This document shows, piece after piece, positions 8,006-16,018 of a DNA stretch of 64,000 nt; the first letter of the stretch is position 1, and each line of letters begins with the position of its first letter. The position numbers and the translations under genes are program-made. The DNA is from CAVOEB01 sp965249645 (GTDB taxonomy: Bacteria > Pseudomonadota > Alphaproteobacteria > UBA828 > JAPUJA01): NCBI GenBank assembly GCA_965249645.1, contig CBDFML010000011.1:372001-436000 (forward strand). The letters run 5' to 3'. Below the pieces are notes generated by a model. That model saw only the letters and a list, made by a program, of their open reading frames with translations. It ran no database searches and was not told the DNA's origin.

Positions 8006-8923
8006 ATGGACATCTACCTGCCGATCGCCGAACTGCCCGTCAACCTGTTCATCCTGCTTGCGCTGGGCCTTGCGGTCGGCTTCCTGTCCGGCATGTTCGG
8101 GGTCGGGGGCGGTTTCCTGATCACGCCGCTGCTGATCTTCATGGGGATCGCGCCGCCGATTGCGGTGGCGAGCGGTGCGGCGCAGCTGGTCGCGACCTCG
8201 TTCTCGGGCCTGTTCGCCCATTGGCGCCGCGAGAACGTCGACTTCAAGATGGGCGCCGTGGTGCTGGTGGGCGGCGCGGGCGGCTCGTGGCTTGGGGTCT
8301 GGCTGTTCGAGCGGCTGAGCGCGATCGGTCAGATCGATCTCGTCATCCTGCTTTGCTACATCACCTTCCTGTCCCTCGTCGGGTTGCTGATGGGGATCGA
8401 AAGCCTGCGCGCAATCCGCCGCCGCGTCCGCGGCCGTGGCCGGCGCAAGGCGCACAGCCACACCTGGATCCACGGCCTGCCCTTCAAAATGCGATTTCCC
8501 AAATCGCGGCTCTACATCAGCGCCCTGCCGCCGCTAGCAATCGGCTTTACCATGGGGCTGATGGCCTCGGTCATGGGGGTCGGCGGCGGCTTCTTCGTGA
8601 TTCCGGCGATGATCTACCTGCTCGGCATGCCGACGGTCCTCGTGGTGGGCACCTCGCTGCTGCAGATCACTTTCGTCGCCGCGGTCGCGGCGTTCTTCCA
8701 CGCCGGCAACAACCAGACCGTCGACATCCTGCTCGTCCTGCTGCTCGCGGTGGGCAGCGTTGTCGGCTCGCAATTCGGCGTTCGCATGGCGATGCGCCTG
8801 CGCGCCGAATATCTGCGCGGGTTGCTGGCTTTGGTTGTGCTGATCGTGGCCGGTCGGCTGATCTATTTCCTGGTCGGACCGCTCGACGAGGAATTCTCGT
8901 TTACCTTTCTGGGGGTGTTCTGA
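8006..8923 (+). CDS. TauE/SafE-family (TSUP) membrane transporter
   Basis: The 305-residue product is strongly hydrophobic and has two related halves, each with a glycine-rich repeat: GMFGVGGGFLITPLL near residue 30 and SVMGVGGGFFVIPAM near residue 190. This is the pattern of the TauE/SafE family, whose members export sulfite, sulfoacetate or related anions. The substrate here is not readable from sequence. Its stop overlaps the start of the TIGR02186 gene (TGATG), so the two are probably co-translated and may work together in the envelope. Confidence 0.9.
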   Translation: MDIYLPIAELPVNLFILLALGLAVGFLSGMFGVGGGFLITPLLIFMGIAPPIAVASGAAQLVATSFSGLFAHWRRENVDFKMGAVVLVGGAGGSWLGVWLFERLSAIGQIDLVILLCYITFLSLVGLLMGIESLRAIRRRVRGRGRRKAHSHTWIHGLPFKMRFPKSRLYISALPPLAIGFTMGLMASVMGVGGGFFVIPAMIYLLGMPTVLVVGTSLLQITFVAAVAAFFHAGNNQTVDILLVLLLAVGSVVGSQFGVRMAMRLRAEYLRGLLALVVLIVAGRLIYFLVGPLDEEFSFTFLGVF

Positions 8924-9693
8924 TGGCGATCCCGGGAGCCACGGTGCGACGGGGAGCTGCGGCGCTGCTGGCCGCGTTGGGGCTCGCCTGGGTGGTCCAC
9001 GGCGGCCCGGCGGACGCCGGGCCGATCGTCTCCGGGCTGTCGGACTACGTGATCGAGGTCGATGCCCGCTTCACGGGCAGCGAGGTGCTGCTGTTCGGCG
9101 CGACCGAGCGCGAAGGCGACATCGTCGTAGTGGTGCGCGGGCCCTGGGCCGGCGTGGTGGTGCGGCGCAAGCAGCGTATCGCGGGCTTCTGGATCAACAC
9201 CGAATCTGTGGGGTTCGCCGGCATTCCCCGTTACTACGCCGTCGCGTCGACCCGCCCGCTCGACGAGATCGCGGGGCCCGAATTGCTGGCGGATAAGCAG
9301 ATCGGCCTCGAAAACCTGGTCTTTCAGGCGTTCTACGCCGATAGCGCCGAGGGCACGGCACCGTTTCGCGACGCGGTGTTGCGCGGCGAACAGCAGGAAC
9401 GGCTCTATCCCGCCGAGCCCGGCGCCATCGAGTTTCTCGGCCAGCGCCTGTTCCGGGTCGCGATCGACCTGCCGCCCAAGCTGCCTATCGGGCGCTACGA
9501 CGTGGACATCCATGTGATCGAGGCGGGCGCGATCGTTGCCAGCCAGAGCCTGCATTTCGAGGTACGCAAGACCGGTCTCTCGGCACAGATCGAGGGCTTC
9601 GCGCATAACCAGCCATGGCTTTACGGCCTGCTTGCCATCGCTTCAGCGCTAATGGCAGGATGGCTGGGCAGCTATCTCTTTCGAAGGGTGTGA
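8923..9693 (+). CDS. TIGR02186-family exported protein
   Basis: The 256-residue product has an N-terminal hydrophobic signal (about residues 10-30), a beta-rich body with GLSDYVIEVDARFTGSEVLL, and a C-terminal hydrophobic anchor (PWLYGLLAIASALMAGWLGS) followed by RRV. This layout puts the body in the periplasm, tethered by the C-terminal helix. It matches the TIGR02186 family, found essentially in alphaproteobacteria and without a known function. Start overlap with the TauE-like gene argues for a shared role, perhaps as an accessory subunit of the exporter (inference). Confidence 0.8.
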   Translation: MAIPGATVRRGAAALLAALGLAWVVHGGPADAGPIVSGLSDYVIEVDARFTGSEVLLFGATEREGDIVVVVRGPWAGVVVRRKQRIAGFWINTESVGFAGIPRYYAVASTRPLDEIAGPELLADKQIGLENLVFQAFYADSAEGTAPFRDAVLRGEQQERLYPAEPGAIEFLGQRLFRVAIDLPPKLPIGRYDVDIHVIEAGAIVASQSLHFEVRKTGLSAQIEGFAHNQPWLYGLLAIASALMAGWLGSYLFRRV

Positions 9694-9699
9694 CGGCGA

Positions 9700-10215
9700 A
9701 TGGCGCGGAAATCAAAGAAAAATGCCGAGCCGGGCGGGCAGAGCCACGTCGCCGGCGAGGTCAAGTTTCTGGTTTGCGTGGGCCACGACCCGCACTCCAG
9801 GGTCGCCGTCCATTTCGCCTGCTTGCGTGCGACAAACAGCGGCGGGCGGGTAGCTCTGCTCCACGTTCTGCCGCCGCCCGAGTTCCAGCACTGGGTCGCG
9901 GTCGGTGAGATCATGCGCGAGGAAACCCGCGAGGAGGCCGAGGCACTGCTTCGCACCATCGCGGGCGAGGTTCAGGAACGGCTCGGGTTTATGCCGGAAA
10001 TCAACGTTCGTGAGGGCGAGATCGGCGAAGAGATTCTCAATCAGGTCGACGAAGATCCTAACATCGGCATCCTCGTGGTCGGCGCCGTGCCCGGCAGCGA
10101 GGGTCACGGCAAGCTGATTTCATGGTTGGCCGGCCAACTCGCGGGAAAGCTCAACATTCCCCTAGTCATCGTGCCGGGAAACCTGACCGACGAGCAGCTG
10201 AGCAACATCACCTGA
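9700..10215 (+). CDS. Universal stress protein (UspA family)
   Basis: The 171-residue product has a single Usp alpha/beta fold: FLVCVGHDPHSRVAVHFAC near residue 24, ALLHVLPP near residue 51 and, at the end, ILVVGAVPGSEGHGKLISW with LNIPLVIVPG. The glycine-rich segment resembles the ATP-binding GxxGx9GS motif but is not identical. It begins six bases after the TIGR02186 gene, so it probably belongs to the same transcript. Biological role unknown beyond stress-associated family membership. Confidence 0.85.
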   Translation: MARKSKKNAEPGGQSHVAGEVKFLVCVGHDPHSRVAVHFACLRATNSGGRVALLHVLPPPEFQHWVAVGEIMREETREEAEALLRTIAGEVQERLGFMPEINVREGEIGEEILNQVDEDPNIGILVVGAVPGSEGHGKLISWLAGQLAGKLNIPLVIVPGNLTDEQLSNIT

Positions 10216-10385
10216 GGGTGCCGGGTCGACTCGAAATTTCAGATATTCTGGTAATCGGTACTGTGCGCTTCCCGCGTGCGTAGCGGAATTAACTTTCTAA
10301 GCTCTTGTAGGGTGACGGTTTTTCAGAAAGACCGCCAGGAAGGCTTGAAATCCGCGAATTCGTCAGCCATGTTTCCGGTAGTTAA

Positions 10386-10415
10386 CGAGCGGTTAACGCT
10401 CGCTCCTGAGGAGCG
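10386..10415 (+). promoter_or_regulatory. Paired leader hairpins masking the nfu ribosome-binding site
   Basis: Two hairpins lie just before the nfu start: CGAGCG (10386-10391) with CGCTCG (10397-10402), and CGCTCC (10401-10406) with GGAGCG (10410-10415). The second contains the GGAG ribosome site eight bases from ATG 10422. The two stems share bases 10401-10402, so they compete at that edge. A translation switch is possible, but no ligand or protein can be named. Confidence 0.4.
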
Positions 10416-10421
10416 TCAACG

Positions 10422-10985
10422 ATGTTCATCCAGACCGAACAGACGCCAAACCCTGCCACCCTGAAATTCCTTCCCGGCCGCGGCGTGATGGCAGAAGGGA
10501 CGATCCATTTCGGGGACGCGGAGGCGGCGAAGCGCTCGCCGCTGGCGGACAAGCTGTTTCGTATCGAACAGGTGGAGGCGGTCTTCTTCGGCGCCGATTT
10601 CATCACGGTGACGAAGCGGGACGACGCCGACTGGAGCGTGCTCAAGCCGGCGATTCTGGGCGGCATCATGGAGCATTTTGTCTCGCAGCAGCCCCTGCTG
10701 ACCGACGATCCGGAGGACGAGGCAGCGAGCGACGCGGCGGATGAGGGCGAAAACGCCGACATCATCGCCCAGATCCGTGAGCTGATCGAGACCCGGGTTC
10801 GCCCCGCCGTCGCCCAGGACGGCGGCGATATCGTCTATCGCGGGTTCGAACGCGGGGTCGTCCTGCTGGAGATGCGCGGCGCATGCTCGGGCTGCCCAAG
10901 CTCGACCGCGACGCTCAAGATGGGAATCGAGAACATGCTGAGGCACTACATTCCCGAAGTTATCGAGGTTCGTTCCGTCGTTTGA
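10422..10985 (+). CDS. NifU-family Fe-S cluster carrier (Nfu type)
   Basis: The 187-residue product has an Nfu N-terminal domain (FIQTEQTPNPATLKFLPGR, residues 2-20) and a C-terminal NifU-like domain with MRGACSGCPSSTATLK, where the CxxC binds a [4Fe-4S] cluster between two subunits. Such proteins deliver clusters to client enzymes. A short acidic linker (DDPEDEAASDAADEGE) joins the domains. It is preceded by a 206-base gap with hairpins over its ribosome site, and is probably transcribed on its own. Several cluster-using enzymes lie in the window (MiaB, the CCG-domain oxidoreductase). Confidence 0.93.
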   Translation: MFIQTEQTPNPATLKFLPGRGVMAEGTIHFGDAEAAKRSPLADKLFRIEQVEAVFFGADFITVTKRDDADWSVLKPAILGGIMEHFVSQQPLLTDDPEDEAASDAADEGENADIIAQIRELIETRVRPAVAQDGGDIVYRGFERGVVLLEMRGACSGCPSSTATLKMGIENMLRHYIPEVIEVRSVV

Positions 10986-11148
10986 CAAAGAAAAGCCAAA
11001 TTCGGCGGCAATAGTTCGCCCGCGGCAACGATATTAAGGGCCGGGGGACAGATACCAAAAGGCGAAGACGACGGGGCCGGGAGACTCCGTCAATGATAAT
11101 CGGGGGGGAACCTCCGACAGGAAGATGAAGACAATCGGAGGCCACTTG

Positions 11149-12153
11149 ATGGCGAACAAGAGACGTCGCCGCTCGTCGCGTACAGGTTGGGGTGTCAGCA
11201 TTATCAGTTTGCTGGTGCTAGGCCTCTTCGGGCTGGTCCTGGCTGACCCTCAGGGCATGATCTTCGGGTCACACTCGGTGGCGAGCGCAGGCACGGTGCT
11301 CCGGGTGACGGAGATCGAGGCGGAGCATGACGACGGGCTTGCGGGCGCGCCGTCGCAGATCGTGCTGCCCAACAGCAGCGTGGCGCTGCTCGACGAGTTC
11401 GAGCAGCTGGACTACGAGCTTGCCGGCGTGCGCGCGGGCAACCACGAAGTGCCGCGCCTCTACCTTGCCAGCCTGCCGAGCGACCTGACCGACATCGACG
11501 CGGCGGTGACCCGCAAGCAGCTCTTCATCCAGACCATGCTGCCCCTTATCCTGCGGGCCAATGAGACCGTGCGCGCCGAACGCGACCTGCTGATCGATAT
11601 CGTCGACCGGATCGATGCGGCCTTGGCGCTTTCGGACAGCGAGAGCGACTGGCTCGATAACCTGGCCGAACGTTACGGTACGGAGCCCGGCGATACTGCT
11701 GAGCTGTTGGTCCGCGTTGATGTCCTGCCGCCATCGCTGGCCATCGCGCAAGCCGCCGTGGAATCCGGGTGGGGCACGTCGAGGTTCGCCCGCGAGGGCA
11801 ACGCGGTGTTCGGCCAGCGGGTGTTCAGGGAGGGCGCCGGAATCGTGCCCGAAGATCGGGACGAGGACGGCACCCACGAAGTCCGCGCGTTCGACAGCCT
11901 GTTCGATTCTGTGCTGGCTTACTTGCGCAATCTGAACAGCCACTGGGCCTACGAGGATTTCCGCGCCAATCGTGCTGCCATGCGTGCGACTGATCAGCGG
12001 CTGCAAGCCGGCGATCTGCTTGTCGATCTTGTCTCCTATTCAGAGGAGCGGGAAAAATACCTGCGCATCCTCAAGCGAGTGATCAAGGAGAACGATCTTG
12101 AGCAGTTCGACCACGCCCGCCTGCAGCTGGTCGCATTGGAGCCTGTCTATTAA
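11149..12153 (+). CDS. Bax-like glucosaminidase-domain protein
   Basis: The 334-residue product starts with a basic stretch (ANKRRRRSSRTGW) and one hydrophobic helix, giving a membrane-anchored periplasmic protein. The C-terminal half holds the glucosaminidase/Bax-type fold: PPSLAIAQAAVESGWGTSRFA with the likely catalytic glutamate, GNAVFGQRVF and a late LNSHWAYEDFR. It should cleave peptidoglycan glycan strands. ATG 11149 is preferred over 11125 because CGGAGG sits seven bases before it. The gene ends at a strong intrinsic terminator. Confidence 0.85.
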   Translation: MANKRRRRSSRTGWGVSIISLLVLGLFGLVLADPQGMIFGSHSVASAGTVLRVTEIEAEHDDGLAGAPSQIVLPNSSVALLDEFEQLDYELAGVRAGNHEVPRLYLASLPSDLTDIDAAVTRKQLFIQTMLPLILRANETVRAERDLLIDIVDRIDAALALSDSESDWLDNLAERYGTEPGDTAELLVRVDVLPPSLAIAQAAVESGWGTSRFAREGNAVFGQRVFREGAGIVPEDRDEDGTHEVRAFDSLFDSVLAYLRNLNSHWAYEDFRANRAAMRATDQRLQAGDLLVDLVSYSEEREKYLRILKRVIKENDLEQFDHARLQLVALEPVY

Positions 12154-12185
12154 CAAACCGCTGGCGGGACCGCCAAACGCAAAAA

Positions 12186-12211
12186 GGCCCGGCTCAGCCG
12201 GGCCTTTTTTT
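12186..12211 (+). terminator. Intrinsic terminator after the glucosaminidase gene
   Basis: GGCCCGG (12186-12192) pairs with CCGGGCC (12198-12204) around a five-base loop and is followed by seven T. A run of five A at 12181-12185 precedes the stem, so the structure could also stop transcripts of the convergent deacetylase gene. Confidence 0.92.
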
Positions 12212-12238
12212 ATCCGGGCTCGCGAGGCTCTCGGCGAG

Positions 12239-13294
12239 CTAGGGCGCGGCGACGATGAACTGGTGGCCGAACCAACGCCAGCGGCCGTCACTGGCCGGCA
12301 TGGTGCAGTTGATTCGCGAGCGGCCAAGCGGCAACGGCTCGTCGAGCCTAATTTCGATACGGCTGGAGCCGAGGCGCTCGATTCGCGTCTCGCCCTGATG
12401 CGAGGCGAAGCAGGCCAGCGCCCCCATGTCGTTCAGATGCGCCGTAACCGTAAAGCCGAAGGCCGGCGGATTAGGCGATGTAATCAGAGGATCTGCCGGA
12501 GTGACGTCTGTGACCGGCAGCGGCAGCGTGCCGACGACCAGGCTGAACCGGTCCATGCCACCGAATCGCTCATTGAGCGCGAAACGCGACAGGCCCTGAA
12601 AATCCGCGCCCGGATGAACCGTTCCCGAATGCTGGCCGAACGCGGCCTCGAAATCGAAGTCGTGTACGACCTGGCGGGTTGGCAGGTCGAATTCTCCATA
12701 GGGGTAGGCGAAAAGGCTGGGCGTGAGGCCGAGCTCCTGCTCGAACCGGCGCTCGGCACGGGCGATGTCCTCGCGGACGGATTTGGGGTCGCCTTGCCAG
12801 AGGTGACCGTGAGAGGCGCCGTGGTTGCCAATGGTAACGCCCGCCGCGGCGAGCTCACGCAGCTGGTCCCAGCTCATGGTTCCGAACGTGCCCGTATCGA
12901 CCGAGTCGGTGGCGACAAAGAGCGTGAAGGGGAACCCAGCCTCGGCAAGGCGCGGCCAGGCTTCGTCGTACACCGAGAGGTAGGCATCGTCGATGGTAAT
13001 GCCAACGGTCCGCTCCGGCAACGGCGTCCCGGCGCGCAGGGCCGCGATGATGTGGGGCACGGGCAGCACCGAATAGCTGCCTGCCTTGAGATGGGCCAGA
13101 TGTTCCTCGAACTGGGCGAGCCCTATGTTGGTCGCCGGGTAATTGTTCTCGCCGAAACGGTGATACATCACGACGATGGCCGAGTCGGCGCCGTGTGCCG
13201 GCGCCGCGATTGGAAGGGCAAGGATAAGTCCAAGGGCGAGCGTGGCCAGGGCCACCGCGCGGCTTCGGGAAAGGCGTCGAACGAGGCTTAGCAT
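12239..13294 (-). CDS. Secreted polysaccharide deacetylase (NodB domain)
   Basis: The 351-residue product begins with a signal peptide (hydrophobic residues about 14-32, then APAHG). The NodB domain follows: VVMYHRF, the catalytic VGITIDDAYLS near residue 97, the metal-binding NHGASHGHL near residue 156 and FAYPYGEFD near residue 195. It should remove acetyl groups from a cell-envelope or extracellular polysaccharide; the substrate is not evident. The C-terminal 100 residues are not recognisable. No ribosome site precedes ATG 13294 and a perfect -10 element sits six bases away. Confidence 0.9.
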   Translation of the reverse strand: MLSLVRRLSRSRAVALATLALGLILALPIAAPAHGADSAIVVMYHRFGENNYPATNIGLAQFEEHLAHLKAGSYSVLPVPHIIAALRAGTPLPERTVGITIDDAYLSVYDEAWPRLAEAGFPFTLFVATDSVDTGTFGTMSWDQLRELAAAGVTIGNHGASHGHLWQGDPKSVREDIARAERRFEQELGLTPSLFAYPYGEFDLPTRQVVHDFDFEAAFGQHSGTVHPGADFQGLSRFALNERFGGMDRFSLVVGTLPLPVTDVTPADPLITSPNPPAFGFTVTAHLNDMGALACFASHQGETRIERLGSSRIEIRLDEPLPLGRSRINCTMPASDGRWRWFGHQFIVAAP

Positions 13295-13300
13295 TGCGGC

Positions 13301-13306
13301 ATTATA
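13301..13306 (-). promoter_or_regulatory. -10 element TATAAT of a possibly leaderless promoter
   Basis: On the minus strand TATAAT ends six bases before the ATG of the deacetylase gene, so transcription would begin at or next to the start codon. A candidate -35 TTGTAA lies 19 bases upstream within a very AT-rich stretch. Lack of any Shine-Dalgarno sequence fits a leaderless message, but the long spacer lowers confidence. Confidence 0.4.
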
Positions 13307-13376
13307 ATTCAGAAAAATTCAATAGTTACAATAATTTATTTGAAAATTTCCCGGCCGGTTCCAGGCTCGGGGCGGG

Positions 13377-13931
13377 CTAGCCCATAAGACGGGTGCCCGC
13401 GGCCTTGTCGCTCAGCGCAGGATAGCTGCGGGGACGGAAAAGCTGGTAATGCCACCACTCGTTCATGTAGAAATCCCAGCCCGCCGCGCTCATCAGCCCG
13501 AGCAGGAGATGGCGGTTGCGCTGGGCGGCGAGAGGAACGTCGGGGCTGCCGTGATGGGACTTTGGCGTCAGTGCGTCGAACGGGGTTCCCATGTCGAGGG
13601 GCGACCCGTCGACGTCGATCAGGGTGAGATCGATCGCGACCCCGCGCGAATGAGGCGAGCCGCGTCGGGGATCGGCGATGTAGTCCGGGTCAGGCGTGTG
13701 GTCCCACAGGCGCCATTGCGCTTCGGTCGGGCGAAACCCGTCGAACAGGCGAAAGCGCAGGCCGAGCCGTGCCGCGAGCCCGACGGCGCGGGCCAGACGG
13801 TCGGCGCCATCCGGGTGGAGAAAACAGGCGGACCGGGTATAAATCGGCTGGCCGGTAAAATTTTCGGGCCCGGCATAGGCCAGATCGAGCTCGACATCGA
13901 AGTCGGGAGGCGCAATGGAAACCAGCAGCAT
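13377..13931 (-). CDS. ddpX: D-alanyl-D-alanine dipeptidase (VanX/DdpX family)
   Basis: The 184-residue product belongs to zinc peptidase family M15D, which cuts free D-Ala-D-Ala. Visible landmarks are FRLFDGFRP (active-site arginine region), SPHSRGVAIDLTL with zinc ligands His and Asp, DMGTPFD and EWWHYQL with the catalytic Glu and third zinc His. No signal peptide is seen, so a cytoplasmic role in recycling or turnover of the dipeptide is likely; there are no vancomycin-resistance genes nearby. The ATG at 13931 has no clear ribosome site; an in-frame GTG at 13985 would add 18 residues. It is divergent from tsaB. Confidence 0.88.
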   Translation of the reverse strand: MLLVSIAPPDFDVELDLAYAGPENFTGQPIYTRSACFLHPDGADRLARAVGLAARLGLRFRLFDGFRPTEAQWRLWDHTPDPDYIADPRRGSPHSRGVAIDLTLIDVDGSPLDMGTPFDALTPKSHHGSPDVPLAAQRNRHLLLGLMSAAGWDFYMNEWWHYQLFRPRSYPALSDKAAGTRLMG

Positions 13932-14003
13932 GACAAGCGTCGGGTCGACGGTCGACGGGATGACGACGATGTCCCAGTGTAGCACGCTCCCGGGGATCAC
14001 CCT

Positions 14004-14678
14004 ATGAAGTTGCTGGCGCTGGATTGTGCGGGCCTGGGTTGCTCGGCCGCGCTGTGGCGCGACGGGTCGATCGCCGCGGAGCAGGTCCGGGAGATGGTGC
14101 GGGGCCATGCCGAAGCGCTGATGCCGATGATCGACGAGGTCATGGCGGCGGCGGATGAAAGACTCGATACTCTCGATCGTCTTGCCGTGACCGTCGGGCC
14201 GGGCAGCTTCACCGGCATTCGGGTCGGCTTGGCGGCGGCACGCGGCCTGGCGTTGGCGATCGGTTGTCCCGTGATCGGGGTGGGAACGTTGGCGGCGCTT
14301 GCCGAAGGGACCGACCCCGCAGAGCGCGTAAACCACACCGTGCTTGCGGTTCTCGACGCGCGCCGCGGCGAAGTTTACGCGCAGGCCTTCGACGAGAGAC
14401 TGGCACCGGTGACAACGCCCCGGGCATGCCCTGCAAGCGAGGCGCTCGCCGGGCTTGTGCCGCCCATCCTGCTGGTGGGCAGCGGCAGCGTGCTGATCGC
14501 GGCAGCGCATGAGGGCACCCGCCTCGCCCGCGCCGGCGCGCCAGAATTTCCGGAGGCCTCCCGGGTGGCCGCTCTGGCGGCGCGCCAGGACGGGAGGGCC
14601 CGGCCCGGCCACGACGTTGCCCCGCTTTATTTGCGCGGCCCCGGGGCGCATACGCCGGACGCGCCGCCATCCGGCTGA
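14004..14678 (+). CDS. tsaB: tRNA threonylcarbamoyladenosine biosynthesis protein TsaB
   Basis: TsaB (YeaZ) is the partner of TsaD and TsaE in making t6A37 on ANN-decoding tRNAs. The 224-residue product begins MKLLALDCAGLGCSAALWRD and has HAEALMPMIDEV and TVGPGSFTGIRVGLAAARGL, the conserved ASKHA-fold segments. It is followed after five bases by rimI, a pairing conserved in many bacteria. The tsaD gene is not in the window. Confidence 0.94.
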   Translation: MKLLALDCAGLGCSAALWRDGSIAAEQVREMVRGHAEALMPMIDEVMAAADERLDTLDRLAVTVGPGSFTGIRVGLAAARGLALAIGCPVIGVGTLAALAEGTDPAERVNHTVLAVLDARRGEVYAQAFDERLAPVTTPRACPASEALAGLVPPILLVGSGSVLIAAAHEGTRLARAGAPEFPEASRVAALAARQDGRARPGHDVAPLYLRGPGAHTPDAPPSG

Positions 14679-14683
14679 GAGCG

Positions 14684-15148
14684 ATGACCGATCAGGGGAT
14701 TCAAGTCGCAACGGTGGGGCCCCCGGCCTACGGGGTAATTTCCACGCTCTACGCCGAATGCTTTGACGACGCGTGGAGTGCCGCAGCCATTGAACGGGTG
14801 CTCGAGCCCTCGGGCAGCTTCGCTCTGCTGACCCGCCTCGGGCCGCGACCTCTCGGGTTTCTGCTTTGCCGCCTGATTCTCGACGAAGCCGAAATCCTGT
14901 CGATCGGCGTGCATCCCGACCACCGCCAGCATGGTATAGGCGGAGTGTTGCTGGCTGCGGCGATGGCCCGGGCCGAGGCTCGCGGTGCCCAGTGGATGTT
15001 TCTCGAGGTCGCGGAAGACAACATGGCGGCGCGGGCCTTGTATGGCGCGGTGGAGTTTGAACAGACCGGCTGGCGGGCGGGCTATTATCCGCGCGGACAG
15101 AGCCAGAGTGTTTCGGCGGTGCTGATGAGCCGCTGCCTCGGCCGTTGA
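14684..15148 (+). CDS. rimI: Ribosomal-protein alanine N-acetyltransferase-like GNAT protein
   Basis: The 154-residue product has a single GNAT domain: ILSIGVHPDHRQHGIGGVLL near residue 70 carries the acetyl-CoA pyrophosphate loop (HRQHGIGG), followed by FLEVAEDNMAARALYGAVEF, the usual RimI end. RimI acetylates the N-terminus of ribosomal protein S18. Assignment rests on sequence and on its place directly after tsaB. It converges with the TusA-like gene four bases away. Confidence 0.88.
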   Translation: MTDQGIQVATVGPPAYGVISTLYAECFDDAWSAAAIERVLEPSGSFALLTRLGPRPLGFLLCRLILDEAEILSIGVHPDHRQHGIGGVLLAAAMARAEARGAQWMFLEVAEDNMAARALYGAVEFEQTGWRAGYYPRGQSQSVSAVLMSRCLGR

Positions 15149-15152
15149 ACGG

Positions 15153-15398
15153 TCAGATCTTCTTTCGAATCAGCAGGCGGTGCACGCCGTCGGGCTCGTC
15201 TTCGGGTTCGAGATTGACCACCTCGTGACCCTCCTCGCGAACCGAGCGCGGCACATTTTCAAGGGGCTCGCCGGCGTTCAGCCGAACCTCGATCACCTCG
15301 CCGCCGGCCATCCGCTCGATTTGCAGCTTCGTCTTGACGAATGTCATTGGGCAAATTTCGCCGGTGATGTCGAGAAAGTAGTCGGGACCGTCAGTCAT
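15153..15398 (-). CDS. TusA-like sulfurtransferase protein
   Basis: The 81-residue product has the SirA/TusA fold: FLDITGEICPMTFVKTKL with a cysteine in the active position, then IEVRLNAGEPLENVP and the C-terminal basic end. Classical TusA has CPxP; this one has CPMT, a variant I know from other proteobacterial members. Such proteins carry persulfide sulfur or bind membrane transporters of sulfur compounds. Start choice is uncertain (ATG 15398, 15404 or GTG 15407); none has a good ribosome site. Confidence 0.82.
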   Translation of the reverse strand: MTDGPDYFLDITGEICPMTFVKTKLQIERMAGGEVIEVRLNAGEPLENVPRSVREEGHEVVNLEPEDEPDGVHRLLIRKKI

Positions 15399-15458
15399 AA
15401 GCATCACCGAGGAGCAACGAGTCGTCGAAAACAGAAAATCAGACTCGTTATTTGGGGT

Positions 15459-15487
15459 TTGAAAAGACTAAGACAAGATTATATATA
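15459..15487 (+). promoter_or_regulatory. mucR promoter
   Basis: TTGAAA (15459-15464) and TATATA (15482-15487) are separated by exactly 17 bases. The surrounding 15425-15505 is markedly AT-rich with many TpA steps, the kind of DNA MucR/Ros proteins bind, so autoregulation is likely (inference). The mucR start at 15523 is 36 bases downstream. Confidence 0.6.
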
Positions 15488-15522
15488 AACCGTCTAATTA
15501 TTGTGAAAAGGATGGATGGCCA

Positions 15523-15936
15523 ATGTCAGATGAAATCGATCGCGGTGAGCTGCTCGCCCTGACGACGGAAATCGTCGCGTCTCACGTCGCGAACAATGAC
15601 GTGCCGGTGAGCGATCTGCCCCAGCTCATCAAGCAGGTCTACGGCACGCTCTCGAATCTCTCGAGCGGAGCGGCCGCTGCCGAGGAGGCGCGACCCCAGC
15701 CCGCGGTATCGATCAAGAAATCCGTGACGCCGGACTACATCGTCTGTCTGGAGGACGGCAAAAAGCTCAAAATGCTCAAACGTCATCTGATGACCAGTTT
15801 CAAATTGACGCCGGACCAGTACCGCCAACGCTGGGGACTGCCCGCGGACTATCCCATGGTGGCGCCCAATTATGCGAAACAGCGCAGCCAGCTGGCCAAG
15901 AAAATAGGCCTTGGGACCCGTCCGCGCCGCCGCTAG
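15523..15936 (+). CDS. mucR: MucR/Ros-family transcriptional regulator
   Basis: The 137-residue product ends with the Ros/MucR zinc-finger domain: DYIVCLEDGKKLKMLKRHL followed by LTPDQYRQRWGLPADYPMVA and AKKIGLG. The N-terminal part (residues 1-45) is the oligomerisation region typical of MucR. These proteins act as H-NS-like binders of AT-rich DNA in alphaproteobacteria, controlling exopolysaccharide, motility and host-interaction genes. AGGATGG upstream serves as ribosome site. It precedes fur by 82 bases. Confidence 0.93.
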   Translation: MSDEIDRGELLALTTEIVASHVANNDVPVSDLPQLIKQVYGTLSNLSSGAAAAEEARPQPAVSIKKSVTPDYIVCLEDGKKLKMLKRHLMTSFKLTPDQYRQRWGLPADYPMVAPNYAKQRSQLAKKIGLGTRPRRR

Positions 15937-15947
15937 ATGCCGACGAC

Positions 15948-15975
15948 TGGACCTCGTCACTTCGTCCCCTATAGT
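15948..15975 (+). promoter_or_regulatory. Candidate fur promoter
   Basis: TGGACC (15948-15953) and TATAGT (15970-15975) are 16 bases apart, 44 bases before the GTG start of fur. The -10 is good and the -35 is moderate. No clear Fur or Mur box was recognised by eye. Confidence 0.35.
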
Positions 15976-16018
15976 TTATCCTGATCGTCAGGGTAACGAC
16001 GCGGATTTCAGGTGAGCG

